Part shown: piece after piece, positions 1 to 8,776 of the stretch | How the letters are laid out: the number at the start of each line of letters is the position of its first letter | Numbering within the stretch: position 1 is the stretch's first letter | Source of the DNA: Rhizobium oryzicola | Lineage (GTDB): Bacteria > Pseudomonadota > Alphaproteobacteria > Rhizobiales > Rhizobiaceae | Direction: 5' to 3' | DNA: 64,000 nt | Assembly (NCBI RefSeq): GCF_030504645.1 | Contig: NZ_JAUKWQ010000006.1 | Location: 1-64,000, forward strand | The notes under the pieces: model-generated | What the model saw: the letters and a program-made list of their open reading frames with translations, nothing else | What the model was told of the DNA's origin: nothing | Databases searched by the model: none | Position numbers and translations under genes: made by a program

Positions 1-53
1 CCTTTCAAGCCGGTTTTGCGCAGATCCTGTCCATGGCATCTCGGGCAATCCAT
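1..53 (-). CDS. Partial zinc-ribbon protein, N-terminus only
   Basis: Only the first 17 codons lie in the window; the gene runs off the left edge. The peptide begins MDCPRCHGQDLRKTGLK, and its CPRC pair is the first half of a typical zinc ribbon. A strong Shine-Dalgarno (AGGAGG, 7 bases before the ATG) supports a real start at 53. The family cannot be named from so little: zinc-ribbon domain proteins and nucleases are both possible. It is divergent from xthA. Confidence 0.5.
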   Translation of the reverse strand, partial: MDCPRCHGQDLRKTGLK

Positions 54-123
54 CCGCGACCCTCCTCTCCAAATCACCTGCCGGAACCAAATAGAATCCC
101 GAAAGCTGATTCTGTAAACACTG

Positions 124-160
124 CCCCTTGTGGGGGAGATGGCGGCAGCCAGAGGGGGAG
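124..160. repeat. Solitary copy of the rhizobial-type palindromic module
   Basis: The segment contains CCCCTTGTGGGGGAGATGG followed by CGGCAGCCAGAGGGGG. It matches modules at 19836-19876, 25237-25280 and 30093-30134 and, inverted, at 25090-25132 and 29909-29952. The outer part folds as CCCC/GGGG around TTGT. It sits 83 bases upstream of xthA. It resembles mosaic intergenic elements of rhizobia (RIME-like), which is an inference from memory. Confidence 0.75.
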
Positions 161-214
161 TTAACTCTTCTTCGCAGGGCTCCAAACCCTTGCCCTTCAC
201 CTGCAAAACAGCCT

Positions 215-240
215 AAACCTCGCATCCTACAGCGAGGTTT
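215..240 (+). promoter_or_regulatory. Perfect hairpin covering the xthA Shine-Dalgarno
   Basis: AAACCTCGC (215-223) and GCGAGGTTT (232-240) form a perfect 9 bp inverted repeat with an 8-base loop. The right arm ends three bases before the xthA ATG at 244 and contains the only Shine-Dalgarno-like GAGG. In RNA the ribosome site would be paired. A DNA operator is an alternative reading. Confidence 0.5.
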
Positions 241-243
241 CCC

Positions 244-1044
244 ATGACATTCTCCATCAGCACCTGGAACATCAATTCCGTGCGGCTCAGGCTGCCGATC
301 GTCCAGCAGTTCCTGGTCCGTGAGCAGCCGGATATTCTGTGCCTGCAGGAGATCAAGTGCCGGGCGGAGGAGTTTCCGCTCGAGCCGCTGAAGGCCATGG
401 GTTACGAACACATCATCCTGCACGGCCAGAAGGGTTATCACGGCGTTGCCATCGTCTCGAAGCTGCCGCTGACGGAAGAGCATCGTCAAAACTACTGCGG
501 CATGGGCGACGCCCGCCACATCTCCGCACTCTTCGAGCGCGGACCGCACCGTATCCGCCTGCATAATTTCTATGTCCCCGCCGGCGGCGACGAGCCGGAC
601 CGCAGCATCAATCCCAAGTTCGGACACAAGCTCGATTTCGTGGAAGAGATGAAGGCGCTGAAAGCCTCTTCCCCCGGAATATCATCCATCCTCGTCGGCG
701 ATCTCAACATCGCGCCACTGGAGCATGATGTCTGGTCGCACAAGCAGCTGTTGAAGATCGTCAGCCATACGCCTGTTGAAACCGAGCGACTGACCGAGGT
801 GATGCAGAAGGGCGGCTGGCTGGACCTGATGCGCCAGCATATCCCCGCGTCCGAAAAGCTCTATACTTGGTGGAGCTACCGCGCCAAGGACTGGGAGGCC
901 GCCGATCGTGGCCGCCGTCTCGACCATATCTGGTCCTCGCCGGATCTTGGCCCCTTCCTGGATAAGATCGAGGTGCTCAAGGAAGCGCGCGGCTGGAATC
1001 AGCCATCGGACCATGTGCCCGTCACGGCGACGTTCAAATTTTAA
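244..1044 (+). CDS. xthA: Exodeoxyribonuclease III (AP endonuclease family)
   Basis: This 266-residue protein is full length for the ExoIII/Xth family, which cuts at abasic sites in base-excision repair and removes 3' blocks. The N-terminus has the family signature STWNINSVR. LCLQEIK carries the metal-binding Glu, GDLNIAP the catalytic Asp-Asn, RRLDHIW the next conserved block, and SDHVPV at the C-terminus the catalytic Asp-His. The ATG at 244 starts directly at the conserved fold. The upstream hairpin at 215-240 may limit translation. It is probably monocistronic. Confidence 0.95.
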   Translation: MTFSISTWNINSVRLRLPIVQQFLVREQPDILCLQEIKCRAEEFPLEPLKAMGYEHIILHGQKGYHGVAIVSKLPLTEEHRQNYCGMGDARHISALFERGPHRIRLHNFYVPAGGDEPDRSINPKFGHKLDFVEEMKALKASSPGISSILVGDLNIAPLEHDVWSHKQLLKIVSHTPVETERLTEVMQKGGWLDLMRQHIPASEKLYTWWSYRAKDWEAADRGRRLDHIWSSPDLGPFLDKIEVLKEARGWNQPSDHVPVTATFKF

Positions 1045-1108
1045 ACTCGTGCCGCATTCGTGCGCATAATCTGCATTCTATCGGCAACAGAGCCAAGCGA
1101 GGTTCGAC

Positions 1109-1699
1109 ATGACTGATGCTGAACAGGGGCTCAGACGGGCGGTGTTGCTTGTGGCGCTTGCCAACCTCGCCTATTTCGTCGTTGAGTTCATCGTTTCGCT
1201 CAGAATCGGCTCGGCGTCTCTGCTGGCAGACAGCGCGGACTTTTTGGAAGATGCGTCGGTCAATCTGCTGATCTTTTTCGCGCTCGGCTGGACGCCGAAG
1301 CTTCGCGCAAGGGCAGGCATGCTGATGGCGCTGATCCTGCTCGCGCCGGCGCTCGCCTTTCTCTGGACGGCCTGGCAGAAGATCATCGCACCCGTGCCGC
1401 CGGACGCGGTTGCACTCACGTTGACGGGTCTTGGCGCGCTCCTTGTCAATGTCAGCTGTGCGTTTCTGCTGGCGAAATATCGCCATCACAGCGGCTCGTT
1501 GACCCGCGCAGCGTTTCTCTCCGCGCGCAACGATGCCTTTGCCAATATAGCCATCATCCTTGCCGGATGCGTCACGGCCTATCTCTGGTCGTCTGCCTGG
1601 CCTGATCTCATCGTCGGCCTCGGCATTGCCTATATGAACCTGGATGCCGCGAAGGAAGTCTGGGAAGCGGCGCGTGAAGAGCATGAGGCTGCGGCGTAG
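1109..1699 (+). CDS. Cation efflux (CDF) family membrane protein, short form
   Basis: The protein has 196 residues and about six membrane segments. Two membrane motifs suit the divalent-metal site of cation diffusion facilitators: DSADFLEDASVN in helix 2 and ARNDAFAN in helix 5. Classical CDF proteins have about 300 residues with a cytoplasmic C-terminal domain; this one stops right after the membrane domain with a short charged tail. Which metal it moves cannot be read from the sequence. The start follows GCGAGG at a suitable distance. The cNMP-binding gene on the opposite strand ends 10 bases away. Confidence 0.8.
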   Translation: MTDAEQGLRRAVLLVALANLAYFVVEFIVSLRIGSASLLADSADFLEDASVNLLIFFALGWTPKLRARAGMLMALILLAPALAFLWTAWQKIIAPVPPDAVALTLTGLGALLVNVSCAFLLAKYRHHSGSLTRAAFLSARNDAFANIAIILAGCVTAYLWSSAWPDLIVGLGIAYMNLDAAKEVWEAAREEHEAAA

Positions 1700-1709
1700 C
1701 GCCTCACTC

Positions 1710-2165
1710 TCACCCGAACCGGCCCGCCATAGCCGCCGCCGCATTTGCGAGATCGACCAGGTTCTGGCGGATGCGGTCTTCGAGGATGCGGGCAACAGCC
1801 GGATATTCTTCCAGCAGGCGATGGAAGAGCGAGCGGGGGATGCGCACCACCTCGCCATCTTCTGCCGCGACAGCGGTGAACTTGCGCTCCACCATCGTCA
1901 CCAGCGCGAGTTCCGAGAGCAGCGTTCCCGGCGTGGCCGTGCCCTGTCGCTCCGCCATGCCGTCGCGGCTCTCGGTGTAGAGATCGAAGCGCCCGCGCGC
2001 GACGACGAAGGCGCATTCCGCGGGAGAGTGCTCGCGAAAAAGTGCCTGCCCCTTTTGAATGCTGCGCCTCTCCGCCCCGAAGGCGATCAGCCGCAACTGG
2101 TCGCCATCGAGACCCTGAAACAGGGGCACCTGTGAGAGAAGCTGGATGTCGTCGCTGAGCGCCAT
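1710..2165 (-). CDS. Cyclic nucleotide-binding domain protein
   Basis: The 151 residues make up almost exactly one CRP-type cyclic nucleotide-binding beta-roll: LSQVPLFQGLDGDQL at the start, GTLLSELALV as the phosphate-binding cassette, then a helical tail. There is no DNA-binding domain, so this is not a normal CRP/FNR regulator. It may be a small sensor or partner protein. It lies 12 bases downstream of the CenR-like response regulator on the same strand, so the two are probably cotranscribed. Whether it binds cAMP, cGMP or neither is unknown. Confidence 0.85.
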   Translation of the reverse strand: MALSDDIQLLSQVPLFQGLDGDQLRLIAFGAERRSIQKGQALFREHSPAECAFVVARGRFDLYTESRDGMAERQGTATPGTLLSELALVTMVERKFTAVAAEDGEVVRIPRSLFHRLLEEYPAVARILEDRIRQNLVDLANAAAAMAGRFG

Positions 2166-2177
2166 CTGGTCTTCCGC

Positions 2178-2861
2178 TTACGGAACGATCTTGTAGCCAC
2201 CGTTTTCGGTGACGAGGATTTCCGCGTTGGAGGGATCGCGCTCGATCTTCTGGCGCAGGCGGTAGACATGGGTTTCCAGCGTATGGGTGGTGACGCCGGA
2301 ATTGTAGCCCCAGACCTCTTCCAGCAGGACGTCGCGCGTCACGACCTTCTGGCCGGCACGGTAGAGATACCGGATGATGGCTGCTTCCTTTTCCGTCAGG
2401 CGAATCTTCTTGCCGTCATCTGTGGTCAGCAGCTTCTGGCTCGGTTTGAACAGGTAGGGACCAACGGTGAAGGTTGCGTCTTCGCTCTGCTCATACTGGC
2501 GCAGCTGTGCACGGATGCGGGCAAGCAGCACAGCGAAACGGAAAGGCTTCGTCACGTAATCATTGGCGCCCGCTTCGAGACCGAGGATGGTATCGGAATC
2601 GGTATCGTGGCCGGTCAGCATGATGATGGGCGCCTTGAAGCCGCCCTTGCGCAGCAGCTTCACCGCCTCGCGCCCGTCCATGTCGGGCAGGCCCACATCC
2701 ATGATCAGCAGGTCGATCTGGCGGGATTTGGCGGTTGCCATGGCCTTTGTGGCGTTCGCCTCCTGCAGCAGGCTGAATTCCTCATAGAGAGACAGCTGCT
2801 CGATCAGCGTCTCGCGCAGGTCTTCATCGTCATCCACCAGCAATACGGTGCGAGCTGCCAT
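2178..2861 (-). CDS. cenR: OmpR-family response regulator, CenR-like
   Basis: The 227-residue protein has an N-terminal receiver domain, with acidic pocket DDDEDLR, phospho-acceptor Asp55 in LLIMD and Lys105 in TKPF. A C-terminal winged helix follows, with LTEKEAAI, EVWGY and THTLETHVYRLRQKIE. The overall sequence matches what I recall of CenR, the envelope-control regulator paired with histidine kinase CenK in alphaproteobacteria. The symbol is less certain than the family. No histidine kinase is adjacent. The cNMP-binding gene follows on the same strand, and an L,D-transpeptidase is divergent across 129 bp, which fits an envelope role. Confidence 0.92.
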   Translation of the reverse strand: MAARTVLLVDDDEDLRETLIEQLSLYEEFSLLQEANATKAMATAKSRQIDLLIMDVGLPDMDGREAVKLLRKGGFKAPIIMLTGHDTDSDTILGLEAGANDYVTKPFRFAVLLARIRAQLRQYEQSEDATFTVGPYLFKPSQKLLTTDDGKKIRLTEKEAAIIRYLYRAGQKVVTRDVLLEEVWGYNSGVTTHTLETHVYRLRQKIERDPSNAEILVTENGGYKIVP

Positions 2862-2990
2862 GCAGTGTTTGCCTTTCCTTTTTCCGTCAGCCCTCTGCTC
2901 ACCATGAGCAGGAGACTGCGGTCGGGTCTGTAGGATCTCGAAATCATCGTGCTATGAAAGCATACCAAATCATATTCAAAGCAAAATCAT

Positions 2991-3548
2991 GTGAGAAAAA
3001 TGGCAGGTTCCCACAGGCAAATAGGGCGTGTGCCGTCCATTGTCACCGTTCGGCCCGCACCGGGGGCAAAAAGTCGTGCCCTGGTTCAGTGTGGCGGCAT
3101 CACGGTGCCGGCTGCCATTGGCCGTTCAGGACGCACCGCATTGAAGCGGGAAGGGGATGGCGGAACGCCGATTGCGCCGATGAAACTGCTTTACGGCTTC
3201 ATTCGCGGAGAGCGGCCGCAGGGCATCCGCACGCCGCTTGTTCTGAAGCGCATCCGCGCTGATATGCTGTGGTGTGACGAACCGAAGCATCCCACCTATA
3301 ACCGACTGGTGCGCCAGCCCCTGAAGGCAAGCCATGAAGAGATGCGCCGCAAGGACGGTCTTTACGACATCTGCCTCGTGCTCGACTGGAACATCTGCTC
3401 GCGCAAGCGCTACGGAGGCTCAGCCATCTTCTTCCACCTGATCAAGCCGGGTTATGAACCGACGGCTGGATGCATCGCCGTCAGCCGCAGGGATATGCTG
3501 AGGCTGCTTCCCTATCTTCGCCGAGGGACGGTGGTCAGGGTTGCCTGA
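2991..3548 (+). CDS. L,D-transpeptidase (YkuD) family protein
   Basis: This 185-residue protein carries the YkuD catalytic signature: an His in FFHLIKPG (residue 149) and the nucleophile region PTAGCIAVSRRDM with Cys161. Such enzymes make 3-3 peptidoglycan crosslinks or attach proteins to the wall. I see no convincing signal peptide; the N-terminus is basic and short. The start is GTG at 2991, or ATG at 3000 in the same frame. It is divergent from the CenR-like regulator and ends one base from the DMT permease on the other strand. Confidence 0.85.
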   Translation: MRKMAGSHRQIGRVPSIVTVRPAPGAKSRALVQCGGITVPAAIGRSGRTALKREGDGGTPIAPMKLLYGFIRGERPQGIRTPLVLKRIRADMLWCDEPKHPTYNRLVRQPLKASHEEMRRKDGLYDICLVLDWNICSRKRYGGSAIFFHLIKPGYEPTAGCIAVSRRDMLRLLPYLRRGTVVRVA

Positions 3549-3549
3549 A

Positions 3550-4380
3550 CTATCGGCCGATCGTGATCGCACCAGCCGCCACGATCAGGCAGGCGATGAC
3601 GCGGCGTGGGGTTAGCCTTTCCCCAAGAAAAATCCAGCCAATCACGGCAGCGAACACCACGCTTGTTTCTCGGATGGCCGAAACAGGCCCCGCTGGCCCG
3701 AGCGAATAGGCGCCAATAATGGCGGCATAGGAGAGAAGGGCGAGAATACCGCCCGCAACAGCCTTCCAGCTTTCGGCAGATCGGACTTCAAAGCGCAGCC
3801 GCCCTCGCATGACCGTGTAGACGCAAAGCTGCAGAACGCCGTAGAGAAAGATGACCCAGGCCGCATAGACACCCGGCGTCTCAACATGCTTGACCCCGAT
3901 GGAATCGATCGTCGCATAGGTCGCGATCAGTGTTCCGCTGAACAGGGCGAGCAAGATCGACGAGGTCGGTGCGCGGCTCTTTCCCAAAGCCAGGCTCATG
4001 ATGCCGGCTGCGATCAGCACCACGCCGGCCATTTGCGTCCAAGCCAGATGGATGCCTGAAAAAAGATAGCCACCGAGGCTAACCATCAGGGGCACCGTGC
4101 CGCGGATGACGGGATAGATCTGCCCTAAGTCCCCGTAACGATAGGCGGCAATGAGAAAGACGGTGTAGATGATCTGCAGTGCGCAGGAGATCAGAATATA
4201 GGCAAAGCCCGTTGCCGAGGGCAGCGGGAAGATGAAGAGAAAGGGTATCGCCACAACGGTGCCGGCGATGCTCATGATCGTGACCGACCAAAGGCGGTCC
4301 GCCCCGGAACGGAGAAAAGCGTTCCAGCTGGCATGCAGCGCGGCTGCAAACAGAGCAAGACCAATGAGGGCAGGATTCAC
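3550..4380 (-). CDS. DMT superfamily (EamA) permease
   Basis: The protein has 276 residues and about ten hydrophobic helices arranged as two EamA repeats; the second contains AIRETSVVFAAVIGWIFLGE, a hallmark of this family. DMT permeases move small metabolites or drugs across the inner membrane, and the substrate cannot be inferred here. The ATG at 4380 begins with a membrane helix (ALIGLALFAAALHASWNAF). Its stop lies one base from the stop of the convergent L,D-transpeptidase. Confidence 0.85.
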   Translation of the reverse strand: MNPALIGLALFAAALHASWNAFLRSGADRLWSVTIMSIAGTVVAIPFLFIFPLPSATGFAYILISCALQIIYTVFLIAAYRYGDLGQIYPVIRGTVPLMVSLGGYLFSGIHLAWTQMAGVVLIAAGIMSLALGKSRAPTSSILLALFSGTLIATYATIDSIGVKHVETPGVYAAWVIFLYGVLQLCVYTVMRGRLRFEVRSAESWKAVAGGILALLSYAAIIGAYSLGPAGPVSAIRETSVVFAAVIGWIFLGERLTPRRVIACLIVAAGAITIGR

Positions 4381-4525
4381 GCGACGCTCCCGGTTGCGGC
4401 CAGGAGGTGACGAAGGGCGGTAGGATCAGGGAACATCAGACAGACCATTTGTTGACGTGACCGTATCCGAGTTGCACTGGCCGTCAAATTGAAATTTGTC
4501 ATCCTGCTGTCCCATAAATTCAAAG

Positions 4526-4554
4526 AAAAACCGCCGGACCTTTCGATCCGGCGG
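4526..4554 (-). terminator. Rho-independent terminator of leuC
   Basis: On the minus strand CCGCCGGA and TCCGGCGG pair perfectly (8 bp) around an 8-base loop and are followed by TTTTTC. It lies 27 bases past the leuC stop. Confidence 0.85.
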
Positions 4555-4581
4555 CCAATCATTGAGTCTGAAGCGAAAAGC

Positions 4582-5991
4582 TTACTTCCACTCGCGGATG
4601 TCGACGAAGTGGCCAGCAACCGCAGCAGCGGCAGCCATGGCGGGCGATACGAGGTGCGTGCGGCCCTTGTAGCCCTGACGTCCTTCGAAGTTCCGGTTGG
4701 AGGTGGATGCGCAACGCTCACCTGGCTTCAGGCGGTCGTCGTTCATGGCCAGGCACATGGAGCAACCCGGCTCGCGCCATTCAAAACCGGCTTCCTTGAA
4801 AATCTTGTCGAGGCCTTCGGCTTCCGCCTGTTCCTTCACGATGCCGGAGCCCGGAACGATCATGGCGGAAACGGTGGATGCAACCTTCTTGCCTTCGACA
4901 ACCTTGGCAGCGGCGCGCAGGTCTTCGATGCGGCCGTTGGTGCAGGAGCCGATGAAGACGCGGTCAACCGCGATATCGGTGATCTTGGTGCCCGGCTTCA
5001 GGCCCATATAATCCAGCGCGCGCCACTTGGAGGTGCGCTTGGTCTCGTCCTGAATATCATCCGGGTTCGGCACAATGCCCTGAACCGAAATCACGTCTTC
5101 CGGCGAAGAGCCCCAGGAGACGATCGGCGGCAAGTTGGCGGCATCGAGAACGACGACGCGGTCGTAATGCGCGCCTTCGTCGGAATGCAGCGTCTTCCAG
5201 TAGTCAAGCGCCATGTCCCAGGCCTTGCCCTTTGGAGCGCGCGGCTTGTCCTTGATGTATTCGAAGGTGGTTTCATCCGGCGCGATGAGACCGGCGCGGG
5301 CACCGCCTTCGATCGTCATGTTGCAGACGGTCATGCGACCTTCCATCGAGAGCGAGCGAATGGCTTCGCCCGCGAACTCGATGACGTGGCCGGTGCCGCC
5401 TGCGGTGCCGATTTCACCGATGATGGCGAGGATGATATCCTTGGCGGTGACGCCCGGAGGCAATTGACCATCCACACGCACCAGCATGTTCTTGGCCTTC
5501 TTCTGCACCAGCGTCTGGGTGGCGAGAACATGCTCGACCTCGGACGTGCCGATACCATGCGCGAGAGCGCCGAAAGCGCCATGCGTGGAGGTGTGGCTGT
5601 CGCCGCAGACGATGGTCATGCCCGGCAGGGTGAAGCCCTGTTCCGGACCGACGATGTGCACGATGCCCTGACGCTTGTCCTTTTCCGAGTAGTACTCGAC
5701 GCCGAAGTCATGCGCATTCTGGGCCAGCGCTTCCACCTGGATGCGGCTTTCCTCGTTCTTGATGCCGGTGTGGCGGTCCGGAGTCGTCGGCACGTTGTGG
5801 TCCACGACGGCCAGCGTCTTTTCCGGGGCGCGAACCTTGCGGCCTGCCAGACGCAGGCCTTCGAAGGCCTGCGGGCTCGTCACCTCATGCACGAGGTGAC
5901 GGTCGATGTAGAGAAGACAGGTGCCGGTTTCGTCGGTCGAGACGACGTGGTCATCCCAGATCTTGTCATAGAGAGTACGCGGTGCGCTCAT
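4582..5991 (-). CDS. leuC: 3-isopropylmalate dehydratase large subunit
   Basis: LeuC, with LeuD, isomerises 2- to 3-isopropylmalate in leucine synthesis. The 469-residue protein begins [15 protein letters not shown], the usual start of the family. It holds the aconitase-fold [4Fe-4S] ligands in FIGSCTNGR and in [10 protein letters not shown], and also [15 protein letters not shown] longer reading from 6063 adds 24 unlikely residues, so I chose the ATG at 5991; an ATG three codons earlier is also possible. leuD is not in the window. A strong terminator follows at 4526-4554. Confidence 0.95.
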   Translation of the reverse strand: MSAPRTLYDKIWDDHVVSTDETGTCLLYIDRHLVHEVTSPQAFEGLRLAGRKVRAPEKTLAVVDHNVPTTPDRHTGIKNEESRIQVEALAQNAHDFGVEYYSEKDKRQGIVHIVGPEQGFTLPGMTIVCGDSHTSTHGAFGALAHGIGTSEVEHVLATQTLVQKKAKNMLVRVDGQLPPGVTAKDIILAIIGEIGTAGGTGHVIEFAGEAIRSLSMEGRMTVCNMTIEGGARAGLIAPDETTFEYIKDKPRAPKGKAWDMALDYWKTLHSDEGAHYDRVVVLDAANLPPIVSWGSSPEDVISVQGIVPNPDDIQDETKRTSKWRALDYMGLKPGTKITDIAVDRVFIGSCTNGRIEDLRAAAKVVEGKKVASTVSAMIVPGSGIVKEQAEAEGLDKIFKEAGFEWREPGCSMCLAMNDDRLKPGERCASTSNRNFEGRQGYKGRTHLVSPAMAAAAAVAGHFVDIREWK

Positions 5992-6322
5992 GGCTGCCAT
6001 CCATTTGATATCGGAAAACAAGGGATTTGAATTCGGCAGCATCGGCTGCCGCACGTCATGCAATCAGGCGTGACGAAGTCGGCTGTTCAGAGCACCGGAA
6101 ATGCGCGCGAAAAACCGTGCCGGCAGACGCTTGTGGTCCTGCAGCACAATGTAGTGGTTCGCGAGGCATCCGAATTTTGATCCCATGCCGTTGGACTTAG
6201 CAGTTTTTTGCGTGGGCGGCAATCGCTGTGGGCTCGGTCTGATGGTCTGAAGTTGTCGTGAGATTGTCACACAGCTTTCGCCATTTCATGCTTCATCTTC
6301 TTCCCAATAGAGGAGATGTTCC
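5992..6322. other. Intergenic region between leuC and ppk2
   Basis: These 331 bases separate divergent leuC and ppk2 and must hold both promoters. One small minus-strand frame of 40 codons, 6064-6186, starts MGSKFGCLANHY and ends 72 bases before the leuC start. It has no good ribosome site, so I do not call it as a gene. I see no repeat or riboswitch. Confidence 0.5.
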
Positions 6323-7228
6323 ATGACCCCACCGATGCACGATGACGTCAACCGTTTGAAAGAAGAGATCATCGACAGCTTCGATGAAGAACTGGAGCTA
6401 CAGCTCGAGGAAGAGCGCATCGAAGATCTGGTGCGGGAAGGGCTTTCTGAGCCGACGCTGGATCGCAAGATCTATTTCCGCGAACTCTTCCGTCTTCAGC
6501 ATGAACTGGTGCGTCTGCAGGATTGGGTGCAGTATAAGAAGCTGAAGGTCGTGATTCTGTTCGAAGGCCGCGACTCCGCCGGCAAGGGCGGTGCCATCAA
6601 GCGCGTCACGCAGCGGCTCAACCCGCGTGTTGCCCGCGTCGTGGCTCTGCCAGCACCGACCGAGCGCGAGCGCAGCCAGTGGTATTTCCAGCGTTATGTT
6701 CCGCATCTGCCGTCAGCCGGCGAAATGGTGCTGTTCGACCGTTCCTGGTACAACCGTGCCGGCGTCGAACGCGTGATGGGTTTCTGCACGCCTGACCAGG
6801 TGGAGGAATTCTTCCGCGACGTGCCGGAATTCGAGCGCATGCTGGTTCGCTCCGGGATCATTCTTCTGAAGTACTGGTTCTCGATCACGGATGAGGAGCA
6901 GGAATTCCGCTTCCGCATGCGCATCAACGATCCGTTGAAGCAGTGGAAGTTGTCACCCATGGACCTGCAGAGCCGTGTTCACTGGGAAGACTATACGCGC
7001 GCCAAGGAAGAGATGCTGGAACGCACGCATATTCCAGAAGCTCCGTGGTGGGTCGTGCAGGCGGTCGACAAGAAGAAGGCGCGCCTCAACATGATCGCAC
7101 ATCTTCTGGCGCAGATCCCCTATGAGCATGTGCCGAAGGAACATGTGGAGCTTCCAGCTCGCGTTCGTCATGCGGATTACATTCGCCATCCGGTACCGCC
7201 GGAAATGTATGTACCGGAACTTTACTGA
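6323..7228 (+). CDS. ppk2: Polyphosphate kinase 2 family protein
   Basis: PPK2 enzymes transfer phosphate between polyphosphate and nucleoside di- or monophosphates. The 301-residue protein has the P-loop-like Walker A FEGRDSAGKGGAIKR at about residues 80-94, VVALPAPTERERSQWYFQRY after it, and the Walker B/lid region LFDRSWYNRAGVERV at about 137-151. Its N-terminal 45 residues are strongly acidic. Length and motifs fit the single-domain PPK2 type common in rhizobia; ADP or GDP preference cannot be told. The ribosome site GAGGAG precedes the ATG. Confidence 0.94.
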   Translation: MTPPMHDDVNRLKEEIIDSFDEELELQLEEERIEDLVREGLSEPTLDRKIYFRELFRLQHELVRLQDWVQYKKLKVVILFEGRDSAGKGGAIKRVTQRLNPRVARVVALPAPTERERSQWYFQRYVPHLPSAGEMVLFDRSWYNRAGVERVMGFCTPDQVEEFFRDVPEFERMLVRSGIILLKYWFSITDEEQEFRFRMRINDPLKQWKLSPMDLQSRVHWEDYTRAKEEMLERTHIPEAPWWVVQAVDKKKARLNMIAHLLAQIPYEHVPKEHVELPARVRHADYIRHPVPPEMYVPELY

Positions 7229-7358
7229 TCCTATCATATTCGTACCGGTCGGTGACTCGCACACTGGCCGGCCACTTGCCACCAAAGTCTTTTTCTCTAA
7301 ATCAATCTCCTTCGAGTTGCGCTTCAGGCGTGGCGTAAAGCGTTAAGGAGAATACCCC

Positions 7359-8639
7359 GTGGTTTCAGAAAAAGACTTGATCACGAAGATCACCTGGCGG
7401 CTCATGCCGTTTCTCGGGCTTCTCTACCTGATCGCCTATATCGACCGTCAGAATGTCAGTTTTGCAAAGCTACAGATGGTGGGCGATCTCGGCATGAGCG
7501 AGTATGCCTATGGTCTTGGCGCTTCGCTCTTCTTCATCGGTTATTTTCTGTTCGAAGTTCCGAGCAACCTGTTTTTGAACAGGTTCGGAGCCAGCGTATG
7601 GTTTGCCCGCATCATGATCAGCTGGGGTGCGGTCACCATCGCGTTGGCCTATACGCAGAACGCGACGATGTTCTACATCCTGCGTTTCTTGCTGGGCGTG
7701 GCCGAAGCCGGCTTCTTCCCCGGTGTGCTGTTTCTTCTGACGCTCTGGTTCCCCAAGGATTACCGCGGCCGGATGGTTGGCCTCTTCATGATCTTCAGCG
7801 CCATTGCCAATGCGGTCGGCGCGCCGCTGGGCGGCATGCTGCTCGATCTCGATGGCCTCTGGGGTTATGCAGGCTGGGAGTGGGTCTTCCTCGCCACGGG
7901 TGTTCCGGCTGTTCTCGCGGGTATCGTAACCCTGTTCTATCTGGATGATACGCCTGACAAAGCCAAGTTCCTGGATGAGGACGAGAAGCGCTGGCTGCAG
8001 GATCGTCTCGCGCAGGAAAATGCCGGCATGGACCAGCATTCCGAAAATGGATTCAAGGCACTGACCAATCCGCGCGTGCTGTTGATGGCGCTCTGCTATG
8101 TCGGCTTTCCGCTGGCGGCCTACGGCCTGAGCTACTGGCTGCCGACGATCGTCAAGGGATTTGGCGTGTCGAACACCATGAATGGTGTCATCAATATCAT
8201 TCCCTGGGTGGTGGTCGCGATTGCGCTTTGGGCTGTACCGGCGGCTGCGGATAAGACGGAAAACAAGACGCCCTATATTGTGGGGCCCGCCTTCGTCGGG
8301 GCTCTCTGCCTTGCGCTATCCGTGGTCGTGACCTCTCCCATCCTGCAGTTTGCCTTCCTCTGCATCGCGGCAGCGGGCATTTTTGCCGGTCAGCCGGTGT
8401 TCTGGAGCCTGCCGGGACGCTTCCTGAAAGGTGCAGGCGCCGCAGCTGGCATTGCCGCCATCAATTCGGTCGGCAATCTCGGCGGCTTCGTTGCGCAGAA
8501 CGTCGTGCCCTGGATCAAAGATGCGTACGGCAGCACGATCCTGCCTATGTTCTTCCTGGCTGCATGTCTTGCGATTGCGGGTCTCCTGGTGATTATGGTG
8601 GGACGCATGGCAGCCCGGCGCGCGACTGGGGCGCATTGA
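7359..8639 (+). CDS. MFS transporter, anion:cation symporter type
   Basis: The 426-residue protein has 12 predicted membrane helices. Helix 1 contains FLGLLYLIAYIDRQNVSFAK and helix 4-5 RFLLGVAEAGFFPGV, both typical of the ACS branch (tartrate, phthalate and hydroxyphenylacetate permeases). It probably imports an organic anion by proton symport. The start is GTG at 7359, preceded by AAGGAGAAT, a good Shine-Dalgarno. No catabolic genes adjoin it, so the substrate stays open. Confidence 0.88.
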   Translation: MVSEKDLITKITWRLMPFLGLLYLIAYIDRQNVSFAKLQMVGDLGMSEYAYGLGASLFFIGYFLFEVPSNLFLNRFGASVWFARIMISWGAVTIALAYTQNATMFYILRFLLGVAEAGFFPGVLFLLTLWFPKDYRGRMVGLFMIFSAIANAVGAPLGGMLLDLDGLWGYAGWEWVFLATGVPAVLAGIVTLFYLDDTPDKAKFLDEDEKRWLQDRLAQENAGMDQHSENGFKALTNPRVLLMALCYVGFPLAAYGLSYWLPTIVKGFGVSNTMNGVINIIPWVVVAIALWAVPAAADKTENKTPYIVGPAFVGALCLALSVVVTSPILQFAFLCIAAAGIFAGQPVFWSLPGRFLKGAGAAAGIAAINSVGNLGGFVAQNVVPWIKDAYGSTILPMFFLAACLAIAGLLVIMVGRMAARRATGAH

Positions 8640-8776
8640 GCCTCGGCACGAGCGAGTATGGGAGGTTACGTTTTCCTGCCTAGAGGCAGAAAAACTGCCT
8701 CCTTTCGTTCGGCGGTCTCTTGGTTATGGTCTACTCGCCTGATGCGTTTGTGGCGATGGCATAATGGAGACCAAAG

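Noticed and set aside
8675-8700. Small overlapping inverted repeats CTGCC/GGCAG after the MFS gene
   Set aside because: Stems are only five or six bases and no T tract follows on the plus strand, so I do not call a terminator.
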